64,000 bases of DNA from Micromonospora kangleipakensis (GTDB lineage: Bacteria; Actinomycetota; Actinomycetes; Mycobacteriales; Micromonosporaceae): assembly GCF_004217615.1 (NCBI RefSeq), contig NZ_SHLD01000001.1, positions 5,704,001-5,768,000 on the forward strand. The letters run 5' to 3'. How positions within the stretch are numbered: the first letter of the stretch is position 1; every line of letters begins with the position of its first letter. Shown piece after piece: positions 45,383 through 54,976 of this stretch. Both the position numbers and the translations under genes were made by a program. The notes under the pieces were generated by a model. The model was given only the letters and a program-made list of their open reading frames with translations. It had not been told where the DNA came from and made no database searches.

Positions 45383-46630
45383 TCACCGGGGGGCCTCCGC
45401 GACGACCGTGTCCACCGAGGTCACGTACCGGGGCACGATTGGTGGTGGATCCCGGCGCAGGTTCCGCACTGCCGGTACCGCCAGTAGCAGAGCGGCGCCG
45501 ACTATGCAGACCGCGGCGGAGACACCCAGGATCTCGGCGCCGCCGACGAGGAGGGTGGCCGGTCCGGCGAGCGCCTGGCCGACGGCGATGCCGGAAACAG
45601 AGCCGGCAACTTCGTATGCGGTGACCCGGTTGAGCAACTTGGACGGGACGTGGGTCTGAACGCTCGTCGCCCACATCACCGACCAGAACGACCACGCCGC
45701 GCCCGCGATCAGGTGACCCGTGAGCAGCAGCCACAGCGGTGCGCTGGCGACAACGGCGAGCGGAAGCACCGCCCATCCGAACATGGCCACGGCGCCGGCG
45801 CGAAGCGGATGGGTGGGCTTGACCCGCATCGCACCGAAGCCGCCGACCACGGCACCGGCTCCCCAGCCGGTGACCACCCAGCCGTACGCGGCGTCGCCGA
45901 GTCGGGCACCGACGAGCGTCGAGCCGATCGGGATGATCGGCCCGAACATTGTGATCCCGTACGCCACCCAGACGAGGATGACGACCCAGATCCACGTGCG
46001 GGACCGGAACTCGCGCCAGCCCACCCGCAGGTCGCGCACCACCGACGAGCCGGCGGCGACCGCGAGGTGCGTAGGGATCCGTAGTGCCAGCAGGCACGCG
46101 GCGCTCATGGCGAACGTGGCGGCGTCGATGGTGTAGACCGCGCCAGCGCCCACCGTGGCGACGAGGATGCCGGCGACCGCGGGACCGAGTAGCTGCGCCG
46201 CCGAGTCGGCGACTTTGATGCTCGCGTTCGCTCGCTGGAGGTCACGTGCAACGTGCGGAACGATGCCGTTGACCCCAGGTTGGAACATCGCGGCGGCGGC
46301 GCCGGCCAGCGCCGAACAGGCCATCAACAGCCACAACGACGGAGTGCCGGTGAAAAACAACACCGCAACTGTCGACTGCGTCGCGATCCTGGCCAGGTCG
46401 GCGCCGACCATCATCGGCCGCGCCCCGAGCCGGTCGGACAACACCCCGCCGAACAGCACCAGCAGCACGAACGGTGCCGTCCACAGGGCCAGCACGAATC
46501 CCACGCCGGACGTGCCGTGGACGGGACCCACGGCGAGCGCCGTGGCGACCGGCATCATCGCGTCGCCGACGAGCGAGACCGCGCGGGCGACGAAATACAA
46601 CGCGAAGTTCCGCGACCACAAGCGAGTCAT
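45383..46630 (-). CDS. MFS transporter
   Basis: A 415-residue, 12-helix transporter. The A-like motif GGVLSDRLGARPMMVGADLA lies between helices 2 and 3, as in drug-efflux MFS proteins. ATG 46630 is chosen; GTG 46657 would add nine residues. It is divergent from a GlxA-type regulator 70 bases away, so the two may be functionally linked. The substrate is unknown. Confidence 0.88.
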   Translation of the reverse strand: MTRLWSRNFALYFVARAVSLVGDAMMPVATALAVGPVHGTSGVGFVLALWTAPFVLLVLFGGVLSDRLGARPMMVGADLARIATQSTVAVLFFTGTPSLWLLMACSALAGAAAAMFQPGVNGIVPHVARDLQRANASIKVADSAAQLLGPAVAGILVATVGAGAVYTIDAATFAMSAACLLALRIPTHLAVAAGSSVVRDLRVGWREFRSRTWIWVVILVWVAYGITMFGPIIPIGSTLVGARLGDAAYGWVVTGWGAGAVVGGFGAMRVKPTHPLRAGAVAMFGWAVLPLAVVASAPLWLLLTGHLIAGAAWSFWSVMWATSVQTHVPSKLLNRVTAYEVAGSVSGIAVGQALAGPATLLVGGAEILGVSAAVCIVGAALLLAVPAVRNLRRDPPPIVPRYVTSVDTVVAEAPR

Positions 46631-46700
46631 GTCGTCATGGTCGGCGAAGCCGATCACACCGCCAAGTGTCCTGAAAGACGTTCTTGAGCACTATCCAGCC

Positions 46701-47657
46701 ATGGCCCATCGGGTGGCAGCGCTCGCGCATGCGCCGCAGTCGACGTTCGAGCTTGCCTGCGCCGCTGAGGTCTTCGGCCTGCACCGCCCCGGACTGCCCG
46801 AGCCATACCAATTCGAGGTGTGCGCGGAAAAGCCGGGTCCGCTGGCGACGCTCGCCGGCTTCGACATGCTGGTTACAAACGATCTCACCGCACTACGCCG
46901 TGCGGACACCATCGTTATTCCCGGCTGGCAGACCTACCCGGAGCCGGCGCCACCCGCCATCGTGCGTGCCCTGCAACAGGCACACCGGCGCGGGACACGC
47001 ATCATCACCATCTGCTCCGGCGTCTTCCCGCTGGCCCAGACCGGCCTGCTCGATGGCCGCCGGGCGACCACGCACTGGGCCCTCGTCGCCGACCTGACGG
47101 CCCGGTTTCCCAACGTCCAGGTCGACCCGGACGTGCTCTACGTCGACCATGGCGACGTGGCCAGCAGCGCCGGTGCCGGCGCCGGCATCGACCTGTGCCT
47201 GCACGTCGTACGAACCGACCACGGCGCCGCGCACGCGGCCCACGTCGCCCGGCACATGGTCATGCCGCCACATCGAGAAGGCGGCCAGCGGCAGTATGCC
47301 GAACTGCCCACCTCCGGGCCGGTCCCCGACTCCCTGGCGCCGCTGCTGGACTGGGCCACGGCCCGGCTACACGAGCCGCTGACCATCAACGACCTAGCGG
47401 CCAAGGCGCAGATGTCCGGCCGGACGCTGACCCGCAGGTTCGCCACCCAGCTCGGTACCAGCCCCGGCCAGTGGCTCCTCGCGCAACGCATTGCCGCCAC
47501 GCGCGCACTGCTGGAGGAGACCGATCTGTCGGTCGAGGCCATCGCAGACCGAGTCGGTCTCTCGTCAGCCGTCAACCTCCGGCGGCGGTTCCACCAGGCT
47601 GTGCGGACCACACCCGCCGCCTACCGCCGCACCTTCCACCAGGCCCGGACAAGCTGA
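46701..47657 (+). CDS. GlxA-type AraC-family transcriptional regulator
   Basis: A 318-residue protein with an N-terminal DJ-1/PfpI domain (residues 1-170; IPGWQTYPEPAPPAIVRALQ and the nucleophile-elbow-like RIITICSGVFPLAQTGLLDG) and a C-terminal AraC domain with two helix-turn-helices (LTINDLAAKAQMSGRTLTRR; LSVEAIADRVGLSSAVNLRR). The DJ-1 domain has the elbow Cys (ICSG). The ATG at 46701 is divergent from the MFS gene. It probably activates that gene. Confidence 0.9.
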   Translation: MAHRVAALAHAPQSTFELACAAEVFGLHRPGLPEPYQFEVCAEKPGPLATLAGFDMLVTNDLTALRRADTIVIPGWQTYPEPAPPAIVRALQQAHRRGTRIITICSGVFPLAQTGLLDGRRATTHWALVADLTARFPNVQVDPDVLYVDHGDVASSAGAGAGIDLCLHVVRTDHGAAHAAHVARHMVMPPHREGGQRQYAELPTSGPVPDSLAPLLDWATARLHEPLTINDLAAKAQMSGRTLTRRFATQLGTSPGQWLLAQRIAATRALLEETDLSVEAIADRVGLSSAVNLRRRFHQAVRTTPAAYRRTFHQARTS

Positions 47658-47928
47658 CCCAGCTTCGCGCAGGCCGACCGTGTCAATGTAGTCGTTTGCG
47701 ACACCAACTACTCGTAGCAGCCGGCTATCCGCTCATCGGCGAGATCGTTGGTCGTGGGCCAGCGAGCGGGCGACTGACCAACTAAACCAGGGACCACGCC
47801 GAGGTCGGAAGCGACCAGGCCGGCCACGAAGTGAACGCACTCTCCTCGGCACGACCGCACGACCAGCGGCAAACTAGTACGCGTGGGCCCACCGGAGAGC
47901 CGGAGCGAGGCCGCCGGTTGCGTTTTCT

Positions 47929-48310
47929 TCAGGCCTGACGCCGCATCCGATAGTGCAGCCGCACTGCGGGGATGTTCCAAAGCTTGAGGCTGTGATCGGC
48001 CCGCACGTCACCGTCCTCGTCGACATATAGGTGGAAATGTTCGTTCAGCGGAACACGACGTGCGCTGAGCGTTTCGTCATACCGCTCCAGCACGAGATAT
48101 GCGCCGTTAGCGCCGAACCTGCCGATCGGGGAATGCAGATGGAAGCTGCCGTCCAGGCCGGCGGAGGGCTTGAGGAAGACCTGTAACGAGCCCAGCGCCA
48201 GGGGAAGCACGACGCGGACGCTGGGCTGCCTGCTGCCGGGAAGGGTCTGGACGCCATAAAGGCCGCTGTATGTCACGTGGCCTGTCTTGCGCATGTTGCG
48301 GAGCCAGGCT
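47929..48310 (-). pseudogene. C-terminal fragment of an unidentified protein
   Basis: The minus frame reads MRKTGHVTYSGLYGVQTLP, PSVRVVLPLALGSLQVFLKP, SFHLHSPIGRFGANGAYLVL and ends LKLWNIPAVRLHYRMRRQA. It is clearly coding-like but has no start; its 5' side abuts the toxin remnant on the other strand at about 48310. The family is not recognised. Confidence 0.45.
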
Positions 48311-48324
48311 GAGCCGGCAAGTGG

Positions 48325-49279
48325 ACATACGTCAGCGACTTCCTGCTCGGGATGTTCGCCGGGGACTTCGCGCCGCGCGACTCGATGGCCTGGCTCGCCG
48401 GAAACCTGTGCTCCGGCGGCCTGAGCGCCATCCCGGTCGTGGGCTGGATCCTCGGCGGCCTGGCCGACCTGCGCGACACCATCGCCGGGGTCATCCATGG
48501 CGACTGGGTCAGTGCGGGGCTGAGCATTCTCGGGGTCGTGCCCTATGTGGGCGACGCCGTCGCGATCCCGGGCAAGGCGGCCCGATTCGTGGCGAAGTAC
48601 GTCCACCGTCTGCGGGAGACCCTGCGGTTTGTCACCCGCTACGACAAGATCCCCGACTTCGTCAAGGACCTGGCGCTCGAGCTGATCCTCGGCGAGACCT
48701 ACTCCTTCCTCGTCGGCGAGAGCGGCGCTTTCAGTATCTCCGCGTTCCGGTTCAGCCGCGCCGACATCCGCAGACTGACCCGAGGAGACCGCACCGATTG
48801 GGAGACGATCGCGGACGCTATGCGCCACCCTCTCCACAAGAACGACGGCGTTTCGGTCCCGCCCCAGCGTAACGCCACGGCCGGCGAGGAATGCCCTGAG
48901 AGACATCATCCTGAACGGTAACTGCTTGCCGCAGCACGAGGTACTCACGACAGGCTTCCCAAGACCGGGATCAATCAAGCGCAAGGCCGACTGCGCCGAG
49001 GTGGATCCGAGCGACGGTGGACTTATCCTGCACGAGGTCAAGACCGGTGTCCCCACGTGGAGCAGCATGCTCGACGAGTGTCGCAAGGACGCGTGGATGC
49101 TCACCGATGCGGGCAGGGCGGTGCACAAGCAGGATGGAACCAACGGCAGACCCCTTATCAAGGGCGTGCACTGGCACTTCATCGCACACGACCGCTTCCA
49201 CAGCATCGGCATCGCCGAGAACCTGTTTGAATGCTTGAAGCGCAACAACATTCCTTACACCATTCACCCTATAAGTTAG
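48325..49279 (+). pseudogene. Polymorphic toxin remnant with a restriction-endonuclease-fold C-terminus
   Basis: The first part (MFAGDFAPRDSMAWLAGNLC, then IPVVGWILGGLADLRDTIAG and GVVPYVGDAVAIPGKAARF) is the hydrophobic pre-toxin module that precedes toxin domains in large polymorphic proteins. Near 48885 the frame shifts. The second part reads ALRDIILNGNCLPQHEVLTT, then KADCAEVDPSDGGLILHEVK and CRKDAWMLTDAGRAVHKQDG. D(x)n-ExK spacing (AEVD, HEVK) suggests a PD-(D/E)XK nuclease. The large N-terminal body with secretion signals is missing. The next gene starts 5 bases later. Confidence 0.65.
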
Positions 49280-49283
49280 CCCA

Positions 49284-50300
49284 GTGAGCCTGACCATGGG
49301 CGTGGTCCCGTCCGGGACCGAGCTGAGCAGGGCGACGCTGGTCGCCCTGCTCAGCAGGCTGCTCGGCGAAGATCCAGATCTCCACACCCGGGTCCCCGCC
49401 GGGGAGTATGCCGAGTTGTTCTGGGACGGCGAGCGCATCAGCACCCAATGGTTCGTCTACCCCGGCGAGACCGGAGTCGGGCAGCTGGAGGTCGAGGTCT
49501 GGGACAGCTTCCCAAGCCGCCCGGCCAGCGCATACCGGGACGAGGCAGCGCGGATCGTCGAGGTGCTCCGGGAACTAGCGGAAGCCAGCGGCGGCCGGCT
49601 CATCGTTGAGGAAGGCGATGTCACCGGAGCCTCGCTCGACGAGGTGCTCGACCTGATCTCGCCAACCGAGAACGGCAAACCATCGGCCGCGGTGGAAACT
49701 GGCACGCCGGCGGGGTCCGATGAGGACTACCTACTGCGCTACCTAGCCGCCGGGGACGACCGGCTCACCTGGCTGCGCGACCACGCCGCGGCGACCGGCA
49801 GCCCACTCCGGCTCGACTATTCCCGCGACAGCCTGGTCCCGTTGTGGAACTGGGCCATCGGTCGGCTCCAACCCCGCCCCGCCGACGCTCCTAAAGAGAA
49901 GGTGTTCCTCGCCAACGGCAGTGCCTTCCTCCGCCCGGAGGGCGCCGTCTTCCCGATGTGGTACGGACGCAGCCTGCTCCTCGCCCCGCACGTCTGGTCG
50001 GACGAATCCCTCGCGCTGATCGACGCGGTCTCCTTCTACGCGGCGGAGTGCCTGCGCCGCGCGGTGCCGGACCTGACCTGGCAGGTGGCGCACGGCCAGC
50101 ACCGTGGGTACCTGCACGAAGGTCAGCCGATACTGGCCGGGCGCGGCCACGACGTCGAGCCGATCACGTCGCTGATGCCACTCGCCGGGAAGGTCTACCA
50201 CGCACGCAATCCCGACCCCGCACATCCGCCTACACCCCCGACCGCAGAAGACCTGCGGAACTGGTTCGACACCACCGTGGCACAACACCGCTCAGGATGA
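49284..50300 (+). CDS. Candidate immunity protein for the adjacent toxin
   Basis: A 338-residue soluble acidic protein with two parts: an N-terminal 120 residues (ISTQWFVYPGETGVGQLEVE, then EVLRELAEASGGRLIVEEGD) and a C-terminal half (EDYLLRYLAAGDDRLTWLRD, MWYGRSLLLAPHVWSDESLA). No known family is recognised. It starts (GTG 49284) directly after the nuclease-like reading frame, the usual position of an immunity gene. The intact length suggests selection, while its toxin is broken. That it neutralises this toxin is an inference from position. Confidence 0.5.
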   Translation: MSLTMGVVPSGTELSRATLVALLSRLLGEDPDLHTRVPAGEYAELFWDGERISTQWFVYPGETGVGQLEVEVWDSFPSRPASAYRDEAARIVEVLRELAEASGGRLIVEEGDVTGASLDEVLDLISPTENGKPSAAVETGTPAGSDEDYLLRYLAAGDDRLTWLRDHAAATGSPLRLDYSRDSLVPLWNWAIGRLQPRPADAPKEKVFLANGSAFLRPEGAVFPMWYGRSLLLAPHVWSDESLALIDAVSFYAAECLRRAVPDLTWQVAHGQHRGYLHEGQPILAGRGHDVEPITSLMPLAGKVYHARNPDPAHPPTPPTAEDLRNWFDTTVAQHRSG

Positions 50301-50350
50301 TCGCGGATCGCTAGGCTGACCAAGGTCGGGTGACGCCCGAAGGAGCAGCG

Positions 50351-50480
50351 TTGAGGAGTAGGCGACGCGAACGTAAGCGTTGGGAGCGGGTCGTGGAGTT
50401 GCTGGCCGTCCTCATGTTGGCGATACCGGCGAGCGTCATCCTCTTCGCTGGTCAGCTGCTACGGCGGGCGACGTTCACCG
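50351..50480 (+). pseudogene. Truncated small membrane protein
   Basis: TTG 50351 after AAGGAG opens a basic start and a membrane helix (VVELLAVLMLAIPASVILFA) but the frame runs into integrase sequence of the opposite strand at about 50465. The lost C-terminus marks a junction. Confidence 0.4.
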
Positions 50481-51213
50481 CCCGGGGCGGCAGCGCCGAC
50501 ACCTCACCCCAGCGCAGGCCGGTCGACAGCTTGCACAACAGGAGGTCCGCCGCCTCCGGGTCGACCTCGTAGGCCGCCGCCAGGAACAGCGTCGCCTCGG
50601 CGGGGCTCTCCAGGATGTCCCGCTCGGCGCGCGGGCCCTCCGGCAGCGGCAGCCCGTCCGTCGGGTTGTACGTCCGCACGGCGGGCTCCTCGTCCTCGCC
50701 CGGCCGGCACGCCGCCTTGAAGATCGGCACCACGCTCTCGCCCCGGATGTTGGCGATCGTCTTCGCCGACAGGCCGGCGTCGCGCGGGTCCTGCTGCCAC
50801 TCGCGCATCTCCCGCCGGGTGATCTCGGCGATCGGCCGCTCGCCGAGCCGCGGGAACACGTGCTTCTCCAGCCGCTCCCGGTACTTGCGCACCGTCTCCG
50901 GGTGCGGCTACACCAGCTGGCCCAGCCAGTCCTCGGCGTACGCGCGGAACGTCAGCTTCTCCTGCACCGGCTCCGGCGCCGGGGCGGCCACGCCGGCGGG
51001 CACGAGCTGGGCGAAGCCGTGGGCCACCAGTTGCTCCGGCGGCGGCATCTGCTGCCCGGCCGCGTCGACGAGCGTCTTGAACCGCTTCGCGTCCGCCTGG
51101 TAGTCGAACGTGTGGCTGTCGAACCCGTTCTCGCGGCGGCCGCCCTCCCGCCACTTCACCCGCCACCGGGTGCTCTTGCCGTCCTTCGTCGTCCACTTCT
51201 CGACTGACGCCAC
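50455..51213 (-). pseudogene. Tyrosine recombinase (integrase), nonsense mutated and truncated
   Basis: From GTG 51213 the frame reads VEKWTTKDGKSTRWRVKWRE and the SAM-like core region, with an in-frame TAG at about 50908 in GQLV-stop-PHPETVRKYRERL; one base change from GAG or CAG explains it. It then continues with PIAEITRREMREWQQDPRDA to the first catalytic Arg in KLSTGLRWGEVSALPP. The part with the remaining catalytic residues and the Tyr is absent, so the enzyme is dead. Confidence 0.75.
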
Positions 51214-51844
51214 GGTTCCTCCACGTGAACGTGGCGGCCTCGACCCGGTGTCTGCGGGCTCTGCCGCCGACGCGCCTGTGTGCGCAACAGTGGGACCGCA
51301 ACCGTCTCGCCCGCCGGGCACAAGATCGCGCCGCCCGCTGGCGCGGACGACGCAACTCCGAGCCCGTATTCCCACGGTGTTCCCAGGGCGGATCTTGCCC
51401 GAGAAACGATGAAGGCCGCCGCCCTGAGTAATACCAGGTCAGCGGCCCAATGCCTGCGTCGTTCTGCTGGTGTCCAAGGGGCGACGTCGACCAAACATCC
51501 ATGATCGTCGTTCACGACGAACTACGACTGACACCCAGATGACGGCAGCAGCCGAGGCTCTGTTGCGTTGAGCGACAACGCAACTGTGAGTCTCGGTTTG
51601 CGGCTCTGGGATTGTGGAGCCGTTCTCCCGGGGCCGCGGTCTGACCCGCAACGCAACTGGCTCGGTTGATGCCTTGGCGCCGATCTGTCGGCTGTCGGTT
51701 CTGGGAGTACAAGCTGTCGCCGGACCGGTGGGGCGTGTCCCGATAGGGGCCTTGCTGCAACAAGGGCACCGTCACAGTTCTGACCGCCCTGCCGGCCCGG
51801 CGACGGCCATCCGCCACCCGAGCCGGTCAGGAGACGAACCACCG
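51214..51844. other. Left flank and non-coding end of the third IS110 element
   Basis: No gene is supported. From about 51540 this should be the non-coding end of the IS110 element. GTTGCGTTG (51562-51570) and CAACGCAAC (51576-51584) form a perfect 9-bp hairpin with AGCGA loop. CAACGCAACTG at 51576 recurs at 51649. These may belong to a bridge RNA. Confidence 0.5.
51562..51584. ncRNA. Candidate bridge-RNA hairpin of the IS110 element
   Basis: A perfect 9-bp stem with a 5-base loop lies 260 bases upstream of the transposase start, in the location where IS110 elements encode a bridge RNA. The second copy of one arm at 51649-51659 could compete for pairing. Only structure and position support the call. 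Confidence 0.35.
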
Positions 51845-52942
51845 ATGCCCAGCATGCCGCACCCGGATGAGAGCAGCCAGAGCCACCCGCGCGATGAGGA
51901 GATCATCCTCGGTGTCGACACCCACAAGGACTCCCACGTCGCCGCGGTCATCACCGTGCTCGGCGTGCTGGTAGCCAGCGCCGCGTTCCCGACTACCACG
52001 GCCGGCTACCGGCAGTTGCTGGCCTGGGCGCGTGGCTTCGGCGTGTTGTGTCGTGCCGGGGTGGAAGGCACCGGCTCCTACGGGTCGGCGCTGACCCGAC
52101 ACCTCCGCCGGCAGAACATCACCGTCGTGGAGGTCAACCGACCGGACCGGGCCGCCCGGCGCCGCCAGGGAAAAACCGACGCTGTCGACGCCACCGCAGC
52201 CGCCCACGCCGTCTTGTCCGGCCGCGCGAACACCACGGCCAAGACCGCTGACGGGCCGGTGGAAATGCTGCGCATGTTCAAACTCGCCAGAACATCCGCG
52301 GTCAAGTCCCGGACCCAGGCGGTCAACCAGCTCAAGGCCGTCATCGTCGGCGCCGAACCGGCACTACGCGAAACCCTGACCGGCCTGACCGGCACGGCCC
52401 TGATCCGATACTGCGCCAGCCTGCCCGACACGCCGCCACGTGACGTGTCCACCGCCACCGCCTACACCCTGCGCCGCCTGGCCAGGCGCATCCAGGTCCT
52501 CACCCGGGAAGCCCGTGAACTGGAGCTACAGATCACCGCGGTCATCGACGCCCACGCCCCGCACCTGCTGCAACGCAAAGGCGTCGGTCCTGACAGCGCC
52601 GCCGCTCTCCTCATCACCGCCGGCGACAACCCCGACCGGATGAACAACGAAGCATCCTTCGCCGCCCTGTGCGGCGTCAGCCCCATCGAGGCGTCCTCGG
52701 GCAAAACCCGCCGACGCCGCCTCAACCGCGGCGGTGACCGCCGCGCCAACGCCGCCCTCTACCGCATCGCCCTGACCCGATCACGCTGCGACCAACGCAC
52801 CCGCGACTACCTCGACCGACGCGCCGCCCAAGGCCTCACCCGCCGCGAAGCCATCCGCTGCGTCAAACGCTACGTCGCACGCGAAATCTACAACCTGATC
52901 CGACAGCTCAATCCCACCACCGAGTGCCCCCGAACGGCTTGA
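51845..52942 (+). CDS. IS110-family transposase, intact (different lineage)
   Basis: A 365-residue transposase. Catalytic acid motifs are in LGVDTHKDSHVAAVITVLG, VEGTGSYGSALTRHL and KTDAVDATAAAHAVL. The C-terminal part has GVGPDSAAALLITAGDNPDR and the Ser in IEASSGKTRRRRLNRGGDRR. It differs strongly from the other two IS110 genes in the window. The ATG at 51845 is preceded by CAGGAGACGAACC. All conserved residues seem present. Confidence 0.9.
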   Translation: MPSMPHPDESSQSHPRDEEIILGVDTHKDSHVAAVITVLGVLVASAAFPTTTAGYRQLLAWARGFGVLCRAGVEGTGSYGSALTRHLRRQNITVVEVNRPDRAARRRQGKTDAVDATAAAHAVLSGRANTTAKTADGPVEMLRMFKLARTSAVKSRTQAVNQLKAVIVGAEPALRETLTGLTGTALIRYCASLPDTPPRDVSTATAYTLRRLARRIQVLTREARELELQITAVIDAHAPHLLQRKGVGPDSAAALLITAGDNPDRMNNEASFAALCGVSPIEASSGKTRRRRLNRGGDRRANAALYRIALTRSRCDQRTRDYLDRRAAQGLTRREAIRCVKRYVAREIYNLIRQLNPTTECPRTA

Positions 52943-52950
52943 CAAACATA

Positions 52951-52966
52951 GGGGCATCGGCGCCCC
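52951..52966. terminator. Short GC hairpin after the IS110 transposase
   Basis: GGGGC and GCCCC flank a six-base loop, 9 bases after the stop. It may end transposase mRNA or be part of the element's right end. Nothing else is supported up to 53140. Confidence 0.4.
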
Positions 52967-53140
52967 TCGTACTGGCGCGGATCCCGAGCCAGCGTCCGGC
53001 CCGCTCCGTTCCTCACGTCAGAGCCTACGTCGGTTCCTTAGCCCTAGTTTTAATCGACACCATCGCGCGACCCCTCTGAGCTTGCACAGTCCCTCTGTAC
53101 TGGTGATCAGCGGTCCCCGCCGGGACATCGCTACGTCGGC

Positions 53141-54976
53141 TCAAGCCCGGGCGTCGAGCAGTCGGTCGAGGTCCACGGCCGTGCCGATCAGGGAGAGGTG
53201 GCTGAACGCCTGCGGGAAGTTGCCGGTCTGCTCGCCGGTGGGTGCGATCTCCTCTGAGTAGAGGCCGAGTGGACTGCTGTAGGTGAGCATCTTCTCCAAG
53301 GTCAGCGTGGCGTCGTCGAGCCGTCCGGACTCGGCGAGGGCCCGGACGTACCAAAAGGTGCACATGGTGAAGGTGCTCTCCTGGCCGGGAAGGCCGTCGG
53401 GCGAGGCGGCCGGGTCGTACCGGTAGACCAGGCTGTCGGACACGAGCTCCGCGTCCATGGCCCGCAGCGTGGACTGCCACATGGGGTCCGTCGGCGCGAT
53501 GATTCCGACCGACGGCATGGCGAGCAGAGCCGCGTCCAGGACGTCGGTCGCGTAATGCTGCACGAAGGCACGCCGGCCGGGGTGAAACCCGCGCGTCATG
53601 ATCTGTTCGTAGATCTGGTTCCGGGTACATGCCCACCGGTCGGTGTCGGCCGGTAGTCCGCGTCGATGAGCGAGGCGGACAGCCCGGTCGAGGGCCACCC
53701 ACGACATCACGCGCCCGTAGGTGAAGTCCTGGCGGCCGCCACGGGTTTCCCAGATCCCGTCTTCGGGCCGGTCCCAGTGCTCGCAGAGCCAGTCCATCAT
53801 GCGTACGGTGCTCAGCCACCCGTGGCGATAGATCTGCAGACCATGGCTGTCGGCCTCGTGAAGGGCGTTGAGTGCCTCGCCGTAGATGTCCATTTGCAGC
53901 TGGTTCGCCGCGCCGTTGCCCACCCGCACGGGCGCTGACCCACGGTAACCCTCGAGGTGGTCGAGCGTCTCCTCGCTGAGATCGGGTGAGCCGTCGACGC
54001 GGTACATGATCTGCAGCGACGCCTGCCGGTCCTTGACTTCCTGGACTCGATCGTTGAGCCAGTCCATGTACCGCCACGCTTCGTCGGTGAAGCCCAGGCA
54101 GAGCAGGGCGTGCACGGTGATCGACGCGTCGCGGATCCAGGTGTAGCGGTAGTCCCAGTTGCGCTGGCCGCCGATCTGCTCGGGCAGCCCGACGGTGGGG
54201 GCGGCGATCAACGCGCCGGTCGGCGCGTACGTCAGGAGCTTGAGCGTGATCGCCGACCGCTCAACCATCTCCCGCCACCGGCCGATGTAGCGGGAGCGGG
54301 CCAGCCAACGCCGCCAGAAGTCACGGGTCTGCTCCAGCAACTGCTGCACCTCGCCCGGTGTGTAAAAACGCGGCCGGTCAAGTGACACTCCTGTTTCCAT
54401 AACCACAGCCCCGGCCTCGCCCTCCCGCAGCGTGGCGATCGCCCGCAAGCCGCCCTCCCCGGTAGGCCGCATTTCCTGCTCGTCGGGCGGGCGTTCGGGG
54501 TATCGAACGGTGCTCACGGCGAGGGAGAGCGAAGGGCTGCGGAAGACGTGCCCCTCGGGGTAGCGATCGAGCTCGTGCGGATCCCGCCCATAGTTGAAGC
54601 GGGGTTGGCAATCGACACGGAACCGCATCGTGCCTCGGACCATCCGCAGCATCCGCACCAAACGGTGGCGGTCGGTCGCCTCATCCCCCGCGACGGGCAT
54701 GAAATCCACGAGCTCACCCACGCCGTCCGCGCTGAGAAACCGGGTGATCAGGATCGCCGTGCCCGGCAGGTACAACTGCTTGCTCACGTACTCGACGCCC
54801 TCCGGCGACACCTGGAAGTGCCCACCCTTGTGCCGATCGAGCAGGCCCCCGAACAGGCTCGGCGAGTCGAACCGAGGGGCGCAGAACCAGTCCAGCGTCC
54901 CATCCATCGCCACCAACGCCGCGGTCTGCAGATCGCCGATCAAGCCGTGGGCCTCCACCGCAGGGTACGAGTCCAC
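53141..54976 (-). CDS. Glycoside hydrolase family 15 (trehalase/glucoamylase-like)
   Basis: A 611-residue cytoplasmic enzyme with no signal peptide. The N-terminal beta-sandwich begins with HGLIGDLQTAALVAMDGTLD and WFCAPRFDSPSLF, where the family usually starts. The (alpha/alpha)6 barrel has QRNWDYRYTWIRDASITVHA and, near the end, the catalytic Glu region GLYSEEIAPTGEQTGNFPQA. Actinobacterial members of this type are often trehalases or alpha-glucan exo-hydrolases. GTG 54976 follows GGGAGGGACG. The gene stands alone. Confidence 0.9.
   Translation of the reverse strand: MDSYPAVEAHGLIGDLQTAALVAMDGTLDWFCAPRFDSPSLFGGLLDRHKGGHFQVSPEGVEYVSKQLYLPGTAILITRFLSADGVGELVDFMPVAGDEATDRHRLVRMLRMVRGTMRFRVDCQPRFNYGRDPHELDRYPEGHVFRSPSLSLAVSTVRYPERPPDEQEMRPTGEGGLRAIATLREGEAGAVVMETGVSLDRPRFYTPGEVQQLLEQTRDFWRRWLARSRYIGRWREMVERSAITLKLLTYAPTGALIAAPTVGLPEQIGGQRNWDYRYTWIRDASITVHALLCLGFTDEAWRYMDWLNDRVQEVKDRQASLQIMYRVDGSPDLSEETLDHLEGYRGSAPVRVGNGAANQLQMDIYGEALNALHEADSHGLQIYRHGWLSTVRMMDWLCEHWDRPEDGIWETRGGRQDFTYGRVMSWVALDRAVRLAHRRGLPADTDRWACTRNQIYEQIMTRGFHPGRRAFVQHYATDVLDAALLAMPSVGIIAPTDPMWQSTLRAMDAELVSDSLVYRYDPAASPDGLPGQESTFTMCTFWYVRALAESGRLDDATLTLEKMLTYSSPLGLYSEEIAPTGEQTGNFPQAFSHLSLIGTAVDLDRLLDARA

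Noticed and set aside
47929..49251. 440-residue minus-strand frame
   Set aside because: Only its last 125 residues look like protein; the rest is antisense to the toxin remnant, whose motifs are convincing.
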